This document shows positions 35,796 to 48,100 of a stretch of DNA of 64,000 bases, in pieces (the stretch's first letter is position 1; every line of letters starts with the position of its first letter). The notes beneath the pieces are model-generated. The model saw only the letters and a program-made list of their open reading frames with translations, made no database searches and was not told where the DNA came from. Location: positions 836,051-900,050 of the forward strand of contig JAJEKB010020944.1 in the NCBI GenBank assembly GCA_022393335.1, written 5' to 3'. The DNA comes from Macrotrachela quadricornifera (lineage: Eukaryota; Rotifera; Eurotatoria; Philodinida; Philodinidae). The position numbers and the translations under genes are program-made.

Positions 35796-36065
35796 CCCTG
35801 CTGTGAACTCGATCAGTATTTATCAATTTTGCAAAGAAAATTATACAGTATCTCATTAGAAACTTGCGAGGAAATAGAAAGTCTATTACATTTTTATTCT
35901 ACGAAAGACTTCGATTATTTATGTAGAATAGTTATTCTACTTCTATATGAAATAATAGAATGTTGGATATTTTCATGCAAGTTGACATGTAACGATCATG
36001 AATATATGAAAGAAGAGCAACAGATGTCTATTTCGTTAACAGAACTACGTAGTTGCATTGTCTGA
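35796..36065 (+). pseudogene. In-frame coding-like extension downstream of the NACHT stop
   Basis: After TAA 35793-35795 the same frame stays open for 89 codons to a TGA at 36063-36065, reading CCELDQYLSILQRKLYSISL and LLHFYSTKDFDYLC, with composition like the preceding protein. This may be an older C-terminus cut off by a nonsense change, or chance. No splice signals were noted around the stop. Confidence 0.35.
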
Positions 36066-36912
36066 TTGAATTGATGGTGAATTGATTTTTGAGCGCGTAT
36101 CACTGAATAATTCAAGATAATGTTGGGTTGAGAGAGAATAGTCTATTAAAAGTCAAAAATTCCTGAAAGATTTATTGATGATGTATCAGTGTGTGAAAGA
36201 AAGGCGTATGAAGTGGATTGCCTCGAACTCTTTAGTCTTCAAATCGTGACTACGATATGGAGGATACGCGATTCCTTCTTATCCTTCGTGAATCTCTTCT
36301 TCCTTAATTTTGTTTGACTTTTTCTTCTTTTTTACCTAGTATTTTTCTCTTATTTCTTATTTTCTTTTGATTGTGCTCATTAGGTGTACGTCTTTACACA
36401 TTCATGTGAGTGATACAGGTGTTCTTTTTCCCTTTGTATTTCGTTCTTTCTTTTGTGGATTTCCTGATTGCGATGTTTTGTGTAGAGTCTGATAGAATTA
36501 TTTGTGTTATCTCATTTTACTTTGTAACCTCTGTAGTGTCAGGAACTCCTGATCACTAGTTGAGATGAATAAAAAAATTTTAAAAAATCAATCCATATAC
36601 TTATTTCTGTTGCAGTGAGTACCATGCCTTTTGTGTGTGTCATTTTTGTTGAAATAAAAACGATTATATACCGTAATGGAAAGGTATGAAAAGGAAGATG
36701 ATGGAGGTATGCAAATGAAAACGATGTTACGTAATCAATAAAATATGTGAAATGACAAAATGTCAAATAATGAAAATGTCTGGTCATCTTATGACTGTAG
36801 TAATGTATTTAGATCTAATAGGCGAGCATGCATAAGACCGGAATAGACTCAATGGAGAATAGAATAACTCTGTTCAAGAACAGAAAAAGAATGTAAATGT
36901 ATCTATATATAT
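36066..36912. other. Intergenic stretch after the NACHT gene
   Basis: T-rich then mixed sequence with no gene recognised; likely includes the NACHT 3' untranslated region. Ends in a short TA microsatellite next to the mariner. Confidence 0.5.
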
Positions 36913-36915
36913 ATA

Positions 36916-38156
36916 TTGGGTTGGTAAGAAATTTTTGTCGTTTTTTTCGTAACTTTCTAGAATAGTCAAGAAAGTTCTAGAAGTTTCTATACTAAGGATA
37001 TATAAAGGGAGTGTAAATAGCTTTCGAACAACAGTAAAACTATGAATATACATGCTGGCCTCGAATTAGAGAAGAAAATATCTCGTAGAGAGCTCAGCGT
37101 GTTTCTGCCTCATGAATTCCGTCTGGATCACAAAACAAAAAAAGCAACGAGCAACATATGCCACACGATAAGCCAGGATGCGCTCTCCATTCGTACAGTG
37201 CAATGTTGGTTCAATCGGTTTAAGAACGATAACTTCGAAGTCGACGATTTACCTCATACTGGAAGATCACTATAGATGGATATGGTTCTTTTAAAGGAGT
37301 TTATCGAAGAAGATCCTAGACTGACTACACAGTGTTTAGCAGAGCGACTTGGGTGCTCTCATATTACAGTGGAAACGCATCTGCACGAATTAGACAAAAC
37401 GTAGAAATATGGAGTTTGGGTACCACATGATTTGCCGCCACATCAGCTTCAGCACAGAGTTGATGCTTGTATAGAATCAATGACATCTTATCGCAACTAC
37501 GAATGGCTCCGCAATCTTATTAGCGGTGATGAGAAGTGTGTGCTGTACATTAACTGCACGCACAGATGCCATTGACTGAGCGCTGGGCAAACTGGTGAAG
37601 AAACGCCTAAGACTGATCCACATTCAAAGAGGGTAGTGTTGAGCGTACCGTGGAGTGATAAAGGAATTATTCATTGGAAACTTCTTCTTGATAGCTACAC
37701 TATCACTACTGATCTCTACTGTCAACAACTGGATCGGCTTGCAGAAAAACTCAAGGGAAAGCAGGATCGAATTTATCCCTTGCATGATAATGCGAGACCC
37801 CATGTTGTAAAATAGACGCGCCAAAAGATATTGGAGCTCGGATAGATTACTGTTCTATATTCGCCTTATTCTCCAAACTTGGCTCCTACAGACCGCCATT
37901 TATTTCGTTTTCTGACCAATCATTTACGCAAAAAAAAATTTGACGACGAGAACGACCTTATAAAAGATCTGCAAAACTTCTTTGGTCAGAAGTCCCAGGA
38001 CTTCTACAAACGTGGAATTCTTTCTCTTCCGGAGCATTGGCAACAAGCCATAGATAATGATGGAGTATACAAAGTTGAAAGCCAGTTGGATTCTTGAAGT
38101 TAAAAAATAAAAAGAAAATTTTGGAAAAAAACTTGAAAAATTTCTTACCAACCTAA
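36916..38156 (+). mobile_element. Mariner transposon, inactive
   Basis: About 1.24 kb bounded by inverted ends TTGGGTTGGTAAGAAATTTT (left) and TTAGGTTGGTAAGAAATTTT (right, reversed). A TA precedes the left end, while TG follows the right. The internal transposase is a pseudogene. It differs from the mariner at 3277 in both ends and protein, so two mariner lineages are present. Confidence 0.88.
37042..38097 (+). pseudogene. Mariner transposase pseudogene (DD34D)
   Basis: One frame throughout but broken by stops near 37273, 37402, 37576, 37813 and 37843. Recognisable parts: ATG 37042, a helix-turn-helix start, RTVQCWFNRFKNDNFEVDD, VWVPHDL, ISGDEKCVLYIN (first Asp), YPLHDNARPHVVK (second Asp) and YSPNLAPTDRHLFRFL (third Asp, 34 codons later). 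The C-terminus HWQQAIDNDGVY is intact. Stops arose by point change with little indel damage, so it is a moderately old copy. Confidence 0.85.
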
Positions 38157-39915
38157 TGAAAACTTCTCCTGTGAACATGTTTTTAGCGAAAGATCATTTA
38201 TCTATATTGAAAATCTTGTTAATGATTTTGTTTTACTTATTCAATATTTTATCTTTAAAAGAAAATGTTGATATGTTATCTAAGTGAATTTATACAGAAT
38301 ATTTTATCAATAATTATTTTCACACATTTATTTTGACTTTTTTTTTTCGTTGTATTAATCTCGTACGATTAACATTTAAAATGAAATATAAAATAAAAAA
38401 ACAATTTTTTTCAAATAATCAATTATTTTTTAAGAAAAACTAAGATTGGTTCTTTCATACAATGTTGTCATATTTCAATAAAAGGAATAATTGATGAAAA
38501 ATAGTTTTAATTTAATTTAGTATGATAATATTGTCTCTCAATAAAAGTTTATTATCAATATTTAATAAATTTAAATGATAATCATTTAAGAAAAAAATAT
38601 TTTTATTTTTACTGTATTTTATGATCATTCAGATTTATAAATAAAAACAGCCATTTTAATTAAATTATTAATACAGTATATGATTATTTTCATGTTAAAA
38701 AACTCTAAAATATAATCAACAGATGAAGATAAACATAATGAAATTCATATGACACACTTTAGCAATTTTCATATTGTACACTTTCATCAATATTTTTCAG
38801 TATTTTCTCATTTACAATGTAAATAGATAATTATTTCAATTATATTTAATATTTTAATCCGACACGGTTTTATATTAAAACTTTTGTATTAGCATACAAA
38901 AATCAACGAATAGGTATCAGTTGTAATTTTAGTCGGAAAAGGGCTACGCTAAGAAGTTTTCCATCTGAATTCATCTTTGAAAAATAATCGTTAGTTATAA
39001 TTCATCTCATTATTTCAAATAAATATTATTGTTCTATATTCATTTTCTTCACATATTCTTATTAGTTTCAAAAATATCGTATTGTATCAGCGATGTTAAT
39101 ATGCGTACACCTTGATCTAATCAAGTCTCAAAGAATACCATTGATAATCACTACATTTATTAATTCATGGAGAAAATAGTGCTTTAAAAAGCTAAGAATA
39201 TATTTTCTAAATAAAGTACATATATCCAGAAAAAAATATATATATTGGAAAAAGTGAAGTAGACAACTAAACACGAATGATCTCATATTTATCATTTTAG
39301 TCATGTTTCCGAAAATGAAGTAAATAGCAACGAAAATTTAAATCAATCTGATAAATATTCATGAGTTATTAAATATTAAAGAAATAATAATGAAACTTGA
39401 CACATCGTTTTATATAGCAACATCATGTTTATCCTAATCTTTGATGGTTTTTTTGACTTGAATTCTAAATCCTTTGGCCTTCGCAATTGTTTCTTTCGTA
39501 AAATCCCAAAATAATTGATGAATCAATTCTATTTCCTACTGACCACTGTATAAGCATGGTTGAAATGAATTTTGTCAAATCAACAATTCAGTTAATCTTT
39601 TTTAAGCGTTTCATATAAGTCGATGAATCTCATATATAATATTGTTGATTGATATTGTATAACAACATATGCATACTATCACGAACGAAATATTCTCATT
39701 ATTAATATGGATAAATTAAAGAAGAAAAATCTTCATGATATCTATAAATTCATCTTCTTCTTGATGATGTTATAGATCAATGATTTGTCAAATTGAACAA
39801 TACATTGTCGAACGATACACCCGAGAACAAAACTATTCAATTTTTAGATTATCTATTTGCGAATTTAAGAAATCGTATTATAAGACAAGCTTTTTTAAAA
39901 TTTTTTTATTTTAAA
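38157..39915. other. Very AT-rich intergenic stretch
   Basis: No confident gene. On the minus strand 39438-39545 reads LFWDFTKETIAKAKGFRIQ to a stop, with protein-like composition; it may be the tail of a lost gene, but no upstream continuation was found. Confidence 0.45.
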
Positions 39916-40920
39916 TCAAAGAAGCAAATGTGACATATTTTTTTGAGTACTGGAAGAATACTGATCAATCTGAACGGAAACCGATATTTTTCCTCGTCGT
40001 CCAGCTATAAAACGACGTCGGACGAAAGTGTATATCCAAATAATACCGAAAATGAATGCAGTACAAAGTACTAATTGTGTACCCATAGTATGAAGTTTTA
40101 AAGATGTATAAATATATGTGGCTAATTTCGCATCACGTCCATGCCAAGTACTGCCTCCTGCAAACCAAAGAAAAAGCGGCGAGTATACTTTTTCTTCAAT
40201 AATGCGTATTGAAGCTTGTTGATGTGACATATCAAATAGATGTTCATTAAGTGTCACGTAGAGTGAACCTGCACTTAACATAACAGTAAGATAATGTACT
40301 ATATAATTATAATTGAAAAGAGATAAACGAGACATAAGTTGACGAAAGAAAGGATGACCTTTCGTTGAAATCATAAAATCATTTGAAACTCCATTTGGTT
40401 TTGTAGCAGGAAGAGCAGCAAGATGATTTGATTGTGGATCAAGTGATTCCAATACATTCAATAGAATATTTAATGATTTCGAACAACCAGCATCCATATC
40501 AATATATACACCACCTAAATGATATAACATGATATAACGAAAAGAATCGACTCGTTGAATATTATTAGAATAAGTAAGAAAAGTATTGACATACAAATCA
40601 GGTTCTTTTTCACGAACAAATTTATGCATATCTTCATCTGTCCATAAACGATATTCGAATTGATCAGCATTAAGTTTTCGTACACTTTCAACACTCAAAT
40701 TCCAGCGTTGTGGTATAATTGAATTTTTCCATGTTTGATGAATAAAACGAGGAATGCGACGTTTGTATTTATTATTTGTTTCATTTTTCTTCATTAATTT
40801 AATAACATCCTGTTCAGTAACAAATATTTGTGGTGAACGACGACGAAAAGTAGTAATATAAATTACGAAAAAAATAACGGTTATTAATATAAACCATAAG
40901 AGAAAGACACGTAATTGCAT
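39916..40920 (-). CDS. OCH1/SUR1-type glycosyltransferase, Golgi type II
   Basis: An intronless frame of 334 residues. An N-terminal membrane anchor (FLLWFILITVIFFVIYITTF, about 6-25) is followed by RIPRFIHQTWKN (about 55-66), the hallmark start of the DXD-sugar-binding glycosyltransferase family (GT32-like). Then YRLWTDEDMHKFV, NIQRVDSFRYIMLYHLGGVY and the catalytic IDMDAG (DxD at 141-143, metal and nucleotide-sugar binding), then GVSNDFMISTKGHPFF. Near the C-terminus is a second hydrophobic span (281-301) followed by RRRF. This layout resembles fungal mannosyltransferases acting on inositol phosphorylceramide; the acceptor here is unknown. Likely Golgi-resident with the catalytic domain in the lumen. 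Confidence 0.85.
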   Translation of the reverse strand: MQLRVFLLWFILITVIFFVIYITTFRRRSPQIFVTEQDVIKLMKKNETNNKYKRRIPRFIHQTWKNSIIPQRWNLSVESVRKLNADQFEYRLWTDEDMHKFVREKEPDLYVNTFLTYSNNIQRVDSFRYIMLYHLGGVYIDMDAGCSKSLNILLNVLESLDPQSNHLAALPATKPNGVSNDFMISTKGHPFFRQLMSRLSLFNYNYIVHYLTVMLSAGSLYVTLNEHLFDMSHQQASIRIIEEKVYSPLFLWFAGGSTWHGRDAKLATYIYTSLKLHTMGTQLVLCTAFIFGIIWIYTFVRRRFIAGRRGKISVSVQIDQYSSSTQKNMSHLLL

Positions 40921-43431
40921 TGAATAATGAACAAAAAGATATTGTCACCTGCTTCTTATCTAAAAGTCTCGAGATAGTATCAACATTAGTTAATAGATTG
41001 TTAAAAATATTTAAAACAAAAAACGAAATTTATCTGAGAATAACGCGAGCATACTCATCAACCTTCTATATGAATTAAATGTTCGTATATAATATTTTGT
41101 TCTATTCTTTGTTTTATTTTTAATGTATCACCTATGAATCAAACACATTCATCGATCATAAGCAATATCGTCTAACATCATTTTTTTTTCGTTTCTTTTA
41201 CATGCTAAATTACACTGAAAAAAAAAGGATATCACACAAAACCTAAAAATGGTTTAGTATAAAACTATGAAACCCTCAAAAAATTCTTTGCATGCAAAAA
41301 TTTATCTTTCTAAAGTTTTGTAATTTTATACAAAACCTAAAAAAAAAAGTTTCGAATCACAAAACCTTTTTTTTTCTAATGTAGTTTGCGCTCGCACATG
41401 CTTCTATACGGAGTGTGACTAATTTGAATATTGACAATATATAATCAGAATGATAACAACCAATGCAGTCGACCGTAACAATAGTTAATGTAGGTAATTA
41501 AAAAATACAGCACGAGTCTCTTTAGTATTATCAATCAATCTAGAAAAACTAATGACGCTCATATTCGAAATAAATGCCATCATAAACAAGATTTATCTGA
41601 AGAAAAATCGATGAGATAGTCAATCAATCACATAAAAAATATTTACATTGGATGTTTATGATGGTGTATTCTTATTTTCTTTTCACTTATGACATCTTGA
41701 AAAGAGTGCGATGAATATTCCTTATACGTATTTATTTTTACTCACAAAACTCTTTTGAAAAACTTTCCTTCAATCATAATCATATAGTACACTACTAATA
41801 GGCGGATAACTCTAAACCATCGACTATAACATACTTCTGTTTATGGATGATTTAAGATAAATAATTATTTATTTATCTTAATTATCTTTGAAACAATCTA
41901 AGTCTACGAATTACGAGTAAAACTTATTCTTACTAAAAATATTACATCTAACTGTTGGATTTTCTGGACACAAGACATATGAAACTTCTTCCATAAGTTT
42001 TGAATCCATTTTGATGGTTTCTTACGATTTTAACCAAGATTTATTGACGATGTTACCATCGAAGATAACGAGTTTTTTGAAAATATTTTACGTCCTTCTC
42101 AAAATGAGTTTGTCATTTTTTTCTTACTTGACACTAACCTCAGTTCTGTATCATTGAATTTAGAGGAGACATACAGGAACCTAATTTTTGACCATTATTA
42201 TTTAAATAACTTGATATTTCTGGCTGAGTCTTTTATTATAAGTTCATCAGACCCAAGCACACATTTCTTGAAAATTTCAGCAAGATCAGTTGTTCTAAAG
42301 AAAAAAAACAGATTTTTGACAGGAAGGACTCTAAAATATATGAGCAACTATATCAAAATCTAGTTCAACATTAAATTCAATAAAACATATTAGTATAGTA
42401 GCTAATGAATTTTATAATCTCTTGTTTATTGACTTATCTCATATTTATTGATGTCAGAATCGTATGTCATAAAATCAATGCCCAAATGCCTTAATCTTCA
42501 AAAAATACTCAATCTAACCAAAAAAATAATAAAACAAATTCTCGGTTTCGTTTTAACCAATCATTCTGTGTCTCCATGTCCCCATCATGTGAAAAATTAA
42601 ACAAAATAAATTTCAAAAGAAAAAAAGAAATTAAAAAAAATTCGATTAATCATTCAATGTTCCCTTGTTCCCATGACAAAACTTAATTTAAGATTAAAAA
42701 GTCAATAACACATTTAATAAATATTCGATCAATAACAGCTCTCCGCTAAGAAGATATTATCATTAATACGACTGCATTTAATAGCAACAACTAACATCAT
42801 GAATGTGAGGGTGAGGGTGATTGGTTTATCCCATATTTGACAAAATAAGATGTTAGAAAGTATAAAATAAACTTGTGAAAAATAATTAGAGTCAGATATT
42901 TTGATATATTTGATTCATAATCTGACACACTTCATTTATAAAATATCGTTGTTTTCGAATATCGCATTTTGTTTTACAATCGTTCTCATTCATTTTCAAC
43001 TTAATCTTACTCAAATCTATTCATTTCAAGTCATTCGGAATGGGTTGCAAATAAGATTTTTCTCCCTTGTAGATAGCTACTATTTTGTACATATTTAAAT
43101 ATTCTTCGCTTTAATATGTAACCTTATAATCAGTTTGGATTGATTAGTTAGCAAATATCGTGAGAAATACAAAGAATTCAAAATTAAATATTAATTTAAA
43201 GAAAAAAAGTACATAAATATACAAATCACGATCATAAATTGGCAATGTTCATTATTATTTATTACATTTATATAAATAAACGAATATTATGACATGTATT
43301 ATAAAAAAACATATACAACCGAGAGTAAGAGAGATATGAATGAAACTAAATGATCAGGTTATGATTATTATTGAGAATTTTAGTTTTGTCCTAGTTAAAT
43401 AACACCTATACAAATAAGAAATTGTTGTCAA
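40921..43431. other. Intergenic stretch with one possible MITE
   Basis: No gene recognised in 2.5 kb. A possible small element lies at 41206-41392 (listed separately). GTGAGG-type trimer repetition at 42808-42822 is too short to call. Confidence 0.5.
41206..41392. mobile_element. Possible small MITE
   Basis: Ends TTACACTGAAAAAAAAAAGG and, reversed, CTACATTAGAAAAAAAAAGG face each other, each followed by an ACAAAACC-type motif that recurs inside. No target duplication was resolved and the ends are low-complexity. Confidence 0.4.
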
Positions 43432-45133
43432 TTACCAAGATACAATACGTTCGGTAAGTGTAGCAAACATAGATCCTGTCAGAAATAAAAAGAACAAAAC
43501 AAGAATTTGATTATAATGAATTGGAACTAAATAAGATTGATTTTGTTTTGTCGATGATCGCTTATGAATAACAACAGGTATTTCTCGATGAGGATGAACT
43601 GAAAGTGTAGATAGCAATGGAGTTGATTGAATCAACTTATCTGTACAATGCGGCAAGAATCTTTGAGGAATTAAATATGTTGAGACATTAAACAAGTCAA
43701 TGAACACTTGATATTTATCACTATAATTGAGAGAAAAAAAAAGATATAATATGAAATAATTAATTTGTTCATTTTTCTTATTTTATTTTTTTTATTAAAT
43801 ATTTAATATACTTACTTAACTGTTTGTTGCAGATAGGAGAAACCATCTGAACCTCCTGTACCAGGTTTACGACCAATTTGACGTTGAACCAATAGTACAT
43901 GTTTATCTATTATTGAAAAATAAATTCAATTAATTTTTTTAAATATAAACAAAATTATTTTACTTACGACGCCAACACGCCAATAAAGCATCAATATCCA
44001 TGAGTAATCCAAGCATTTGATAAGCTTGTTGAAAGCAAGGTTGTTGATGATACAATGAAATCATTAGAGCAGATAACATTGCTTTATGACTAATTCGACG
44101 TTCATTGTTAGCCAATAATTTTTCATATTCATTTGGATCAATCATACTTGCAAATTTTCGTTTTGATGCTTCTGCAACATTTTCAGCAATTTCTTCATCA
44201 GTACCATTCTATTAATTAATAAAATAAAAATTCAATCTAATCGTAGATCATTACTTACCGCAATCTGTTGTTTCTTTTCATATCCAATATAACATTCTAC
44301 AGATGATGTAAACAATGTCAAAAAATTGAATGATACATTATCATAAATGTATTCTAACCATCTCTATATAATAAAAAAAATTCTACAAATAGAATTAAAT
44401 TTAATTTTAAAAATTACTTCAAGTTGAATTAATAATGATTCTTCTTTAACTGTTTTTTCTAAATCATTAGACTGTGCACCTTTAAACAATGTTTCAGTAA
44501 AATATTTTGTTTTATACAATATTCGAGATCGATCAGTTAAACCAAGTTTCATTTCAATCATACGAAATTGAAGACTTTGAAAACCACTACCTGAAGATAG
44601 GTAACTACGAAATTCGAGAAATTCAATCGGTGTCATTGTATCCAATAATTCAAATTGATTGACTAATATATTCAAAATATTTACCGATCGTTTTAATCGT
44701 AAATTAATATTAAATAAATTCGATATAACATCATCAATTTTGACAAAAATATTTTGAATTGAATCAATTTCAAATAAAATTTGTTTAAACCATAATTCAT
44801 ATACTAAATAAAAGAATTATTTTAATAGAAAAATTTCTTTTTAAAATTACCTTGATGAATTAATATAAAAAAATGTTCATCATGAATAGGTGGACTATTA
44901 TCATCTAAAGGATCTGTATGACTAACACACTTTAGTGCAGATAGTAGAATATTTGTACGTATGTATGTCGTGTAATTTAATGGTTCTTCATTCACCTGAT
45001 CATCATTGCTAATACCATTTACTTTTGAAGTTGGTGCGATTGCTAACTTATTCGAAGTGATTGGATCACTATTATGATATTCTTTCATACTTTTTTCATC
45101 ATCAAAATTCATTTGAGCATACGGACAAGGCAT
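43432..45133 (-). CDS. TDO2: Tryptophan 2,3-dioxygenase, six exons, with unusual C-terminal tail
   Basis: Exons 44851-45133, 44418-44803, 44259-44363, 43968-44208, 43816-43906 and 43432-43720 have GT-AG borders and matching phases, giving 464 residues. Family signatures: HFFILIHQ then VYELWFKQI (substrate His93), [54 protein letters not shown], then [12 protein letters not shown] (haem-ligand His341), [11 protein letters not shown] (Thr355), and [18 protein letters not shown]. The enzyme opens the indole ring of tryptophan to N-formylkynurenine, the first step of the kynurenine/NAD pathway, normally in cytosol as a haem tetramer. The human protein is 406 residues; here about 60 extra residues follow the core, ending in a hydrophobic span ([17 protein letters not shown]) that could anchor it to a membrane. 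All key residues are present. Confidence 0.93.
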
Positions 45134-48100
45134 AATGCTTGTTTCTTTTTTTTATCTGAAATATGTTGAATGAATATTATTTTTTTTTTTCATTTCGTTA
45201 CATATATTTTAATTGCTGCCAGTTTATCTTAGACAATATTTTTTTTAATATGATTCTCTACCTGTTATGGCAGAAAAAAAAATATTTATACTGAGATCTT
45301 ATTTTTCCTCTTTGCGGTTTAAAATATATAAAGGATAGAAAATATTGAGACGTCGATGAATTGACGTAAATTCATAAACATCATAACAATTTCGATAAGA
45401 AAAATTTCTTTAGTATGCTATGCACTTATTATGCAAGAGGTGCGTCGAAAGGGGTGTGTTCGATAGAAGAAAGAAAAAAAAAGAAATTTCAACATTACCT
45501 ACGATGATTGTAGTAATTGAGAATGAATGAAATATCTTGCAATAACATGAAAGATATCTTTGAGAAAAAGGCTGATGCAATACACTACTATTCGAAGAAG
45601 AAAGAAATATTAGTAATTAAAATATTCTGTTGTGTTTCTATGTTTCCTTAGCAATATTATTCACAATGATGACAAATAAATACTAAGCAAATTTTAAAAT
45701 AGATCTTTTTTTTTTTCTTGTCATTATATTCGTCATAATAACGAACGAAGGATGATGAAAGTTGAATGATGCAATGAAAATTTGTTCTTTTAGGCTACTG
45801 TTTATACTCTAGTTGTCATTACTTTGCTTTTTCTTTTTTTTTTCTGTTCGTTGCTTAGAATATTCTACAAATGTTTTTTTCTGTTTCAAGGTAAATGGGA
45901 TACTATAAAAAGCATATATGCGTTTAACTTCAAGTAGGTGTCAGAGTAAGTAAACATTTTCTGATTCGTTAGAAAATGATGATGAAATTGTATACTACGC
46001 TATTAGTCGTGATATACGCATAATCAAAAGAAACATCTTTACGTATAAGAATATCTTTCCAGAATCTTTTTTCATTCATAATATGTTTGATGATTCATCA
46101 TAAATGACAGAATTGCAAGAAACGAAGAAAAAGAAAAAAGAACCGGATATTATGTATTAAAAAATATAAATATAAGCACATATCGTACATGGATAATCAA
46201 GATGAAAGACAACAAAATCATTCTTATAATGAAAGATTAAAATCAACATCGAAATGATAATTTAGAAATATTTTTTATTTAGTCCAAAAGGAATTTCACA
46301 CTGATGAAATACTTTGTAAAAAAAAGTACTATTTGTTAATATATTTATCAGTTCGATTAAAAGTATCAAATATTATATTGCGACGAATAACAATTCATCA
46401 ATCATTCATTGACTCATCTCATCTCCTACTCCTTTGAGTTGTTCTCTTCTAAGAATAGATTTATGATTGACTTTCATATAAATCGAAAGCGAGTGCTCTC
46501 ATTCATCCACTAGTGTACCACTTCCCCCTCCCCCTCCCCCTCCTACAGAGAAAGAAGACAAAGACGAAGGAGGTGTGGGAGGTTGGGAAAGAGAGAGGAG
46601 AAGAGGTGTTCTCACTCCGCCGCTTCTGTCATATATGTGAATTATATTTATCTCAAATCAAAACTAAAACTAAATTTATTCTTAACTTACACTAATTATT
46701 TTCGAATCTATAGCATGCAGCTGAATTTACATTTATATTCGAATTCAAACCGGGCAACTCATGGTATAAATAGAAAGTGGAGAGAGTTGCCATTGACAAA
46801 ATGAAAAGAAGTTCTATTTCGAGCTTGTTTTCGCTTAAATAATTGAAAATCAAAGATACAGAATCTACCTGCGTGTACAAGAAGGTTGTTCGAGAAATTT
46901 TGAAAAATATAATTTCTCATTCTAGAGTTGAACTTTCCAATATTTCGAACTAATCGTTGGCTATTTATATGCACATTGATAAAAATTTTCTACCTTTTTT
47001 CTTTTCTTGTCATTAAACTTTTTATTGACAAAAAATAATAACAATATATAATATAGATTATATAATAGCTCTACAGATCTTGGACGATCTATCCCTAATA
47101 GAAAATAATAGATGTATATATTCTATGTTAAGTTTCCAAAATGCTTCAAGATTTCGCATCGCTAAAAATAAGATTTATAAATAAACTACTCTATGGTATA
47201 ATTCAACAGACTCGTGTTATTTTTAAATCATTTTTAAATGAAAAGGATCATAAATTCTTTGTTAGGACACAAGAGATGATCGTCGTCTCCTTTGCATTAT
47301 GTTATTATACATAGATGATACATATATTCTCTTTTCTTTCTATTTCTACATTCATCATTCTCTCGCTTAATCTAGTTGAGATGTGTTTGTTAGAGGATGA
47401 TGTATGTCATGTTCTTTTTCTTCCTTTCTGTTCACCATATATCTCCTTTCGTTCTCTTCTCTGCACATATGTTCACATATATTAGCTGTCATTTCATCAT
47501 CTTCTTCTTTGTGAGGCTGGTCACCGTCGGTCAGCTTCACCTTTGTTCGATCTAGTATATAATGCTGATTTATTTTACAATAAATCATGATTTGTTCGTT
47601 CCTTTACCTTCATCGAGTCTCTAGCTGGACAGAGCTCATAGGATCCGTTCATAGTGTTGAAGTATTTCATGTAAACTCTCTTCTCTTAATATTGCTAAGG
47701 ATGTTTTTTTTCTCATTCATTTTTTTTCGGTTAGTTTTTGATATTTTTCTAAGCTCGTCCAAATATATACCAGTTATTTTTCGGAATAAAAGTCAGGATC
47801 AAGCAAAAACCTAAGAAATCTTTTTTTAATTGCATTTTATAGTAGAAATTTTTTTGTCTTACTGGCAAATTTTTCATCTATGGTAAGATTGACATCTATA
47901 CTGAAGCAGTTATATTGTTCTTAATAAAAAATAGCTTTTTGCAAACAATATTTCATGAAATGAGATGGGATGATCCCAAAATATTTTGTCTCATCCCATC
48001 CTATGGTATGACTTCGTCCAAAAAACGCTTGCCTCTGCGCCGGATCTATCAGATTGCTGTATTCAATAGGGTTGAAGAACCACTGAGCCGTACATTGTGA

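Noticed and set aside
39438..39545. Possible tail of a lost minus-strand gene
   Set aside because: About 35 codons with protein-like composition, but no continuation upstream; mentioned only in the intergenic entry.
42808..42822. GTGAGG-type repeat resembling telomeric sequence
   Set aside because: Only about two and a half units; too short to indicate a telomere.
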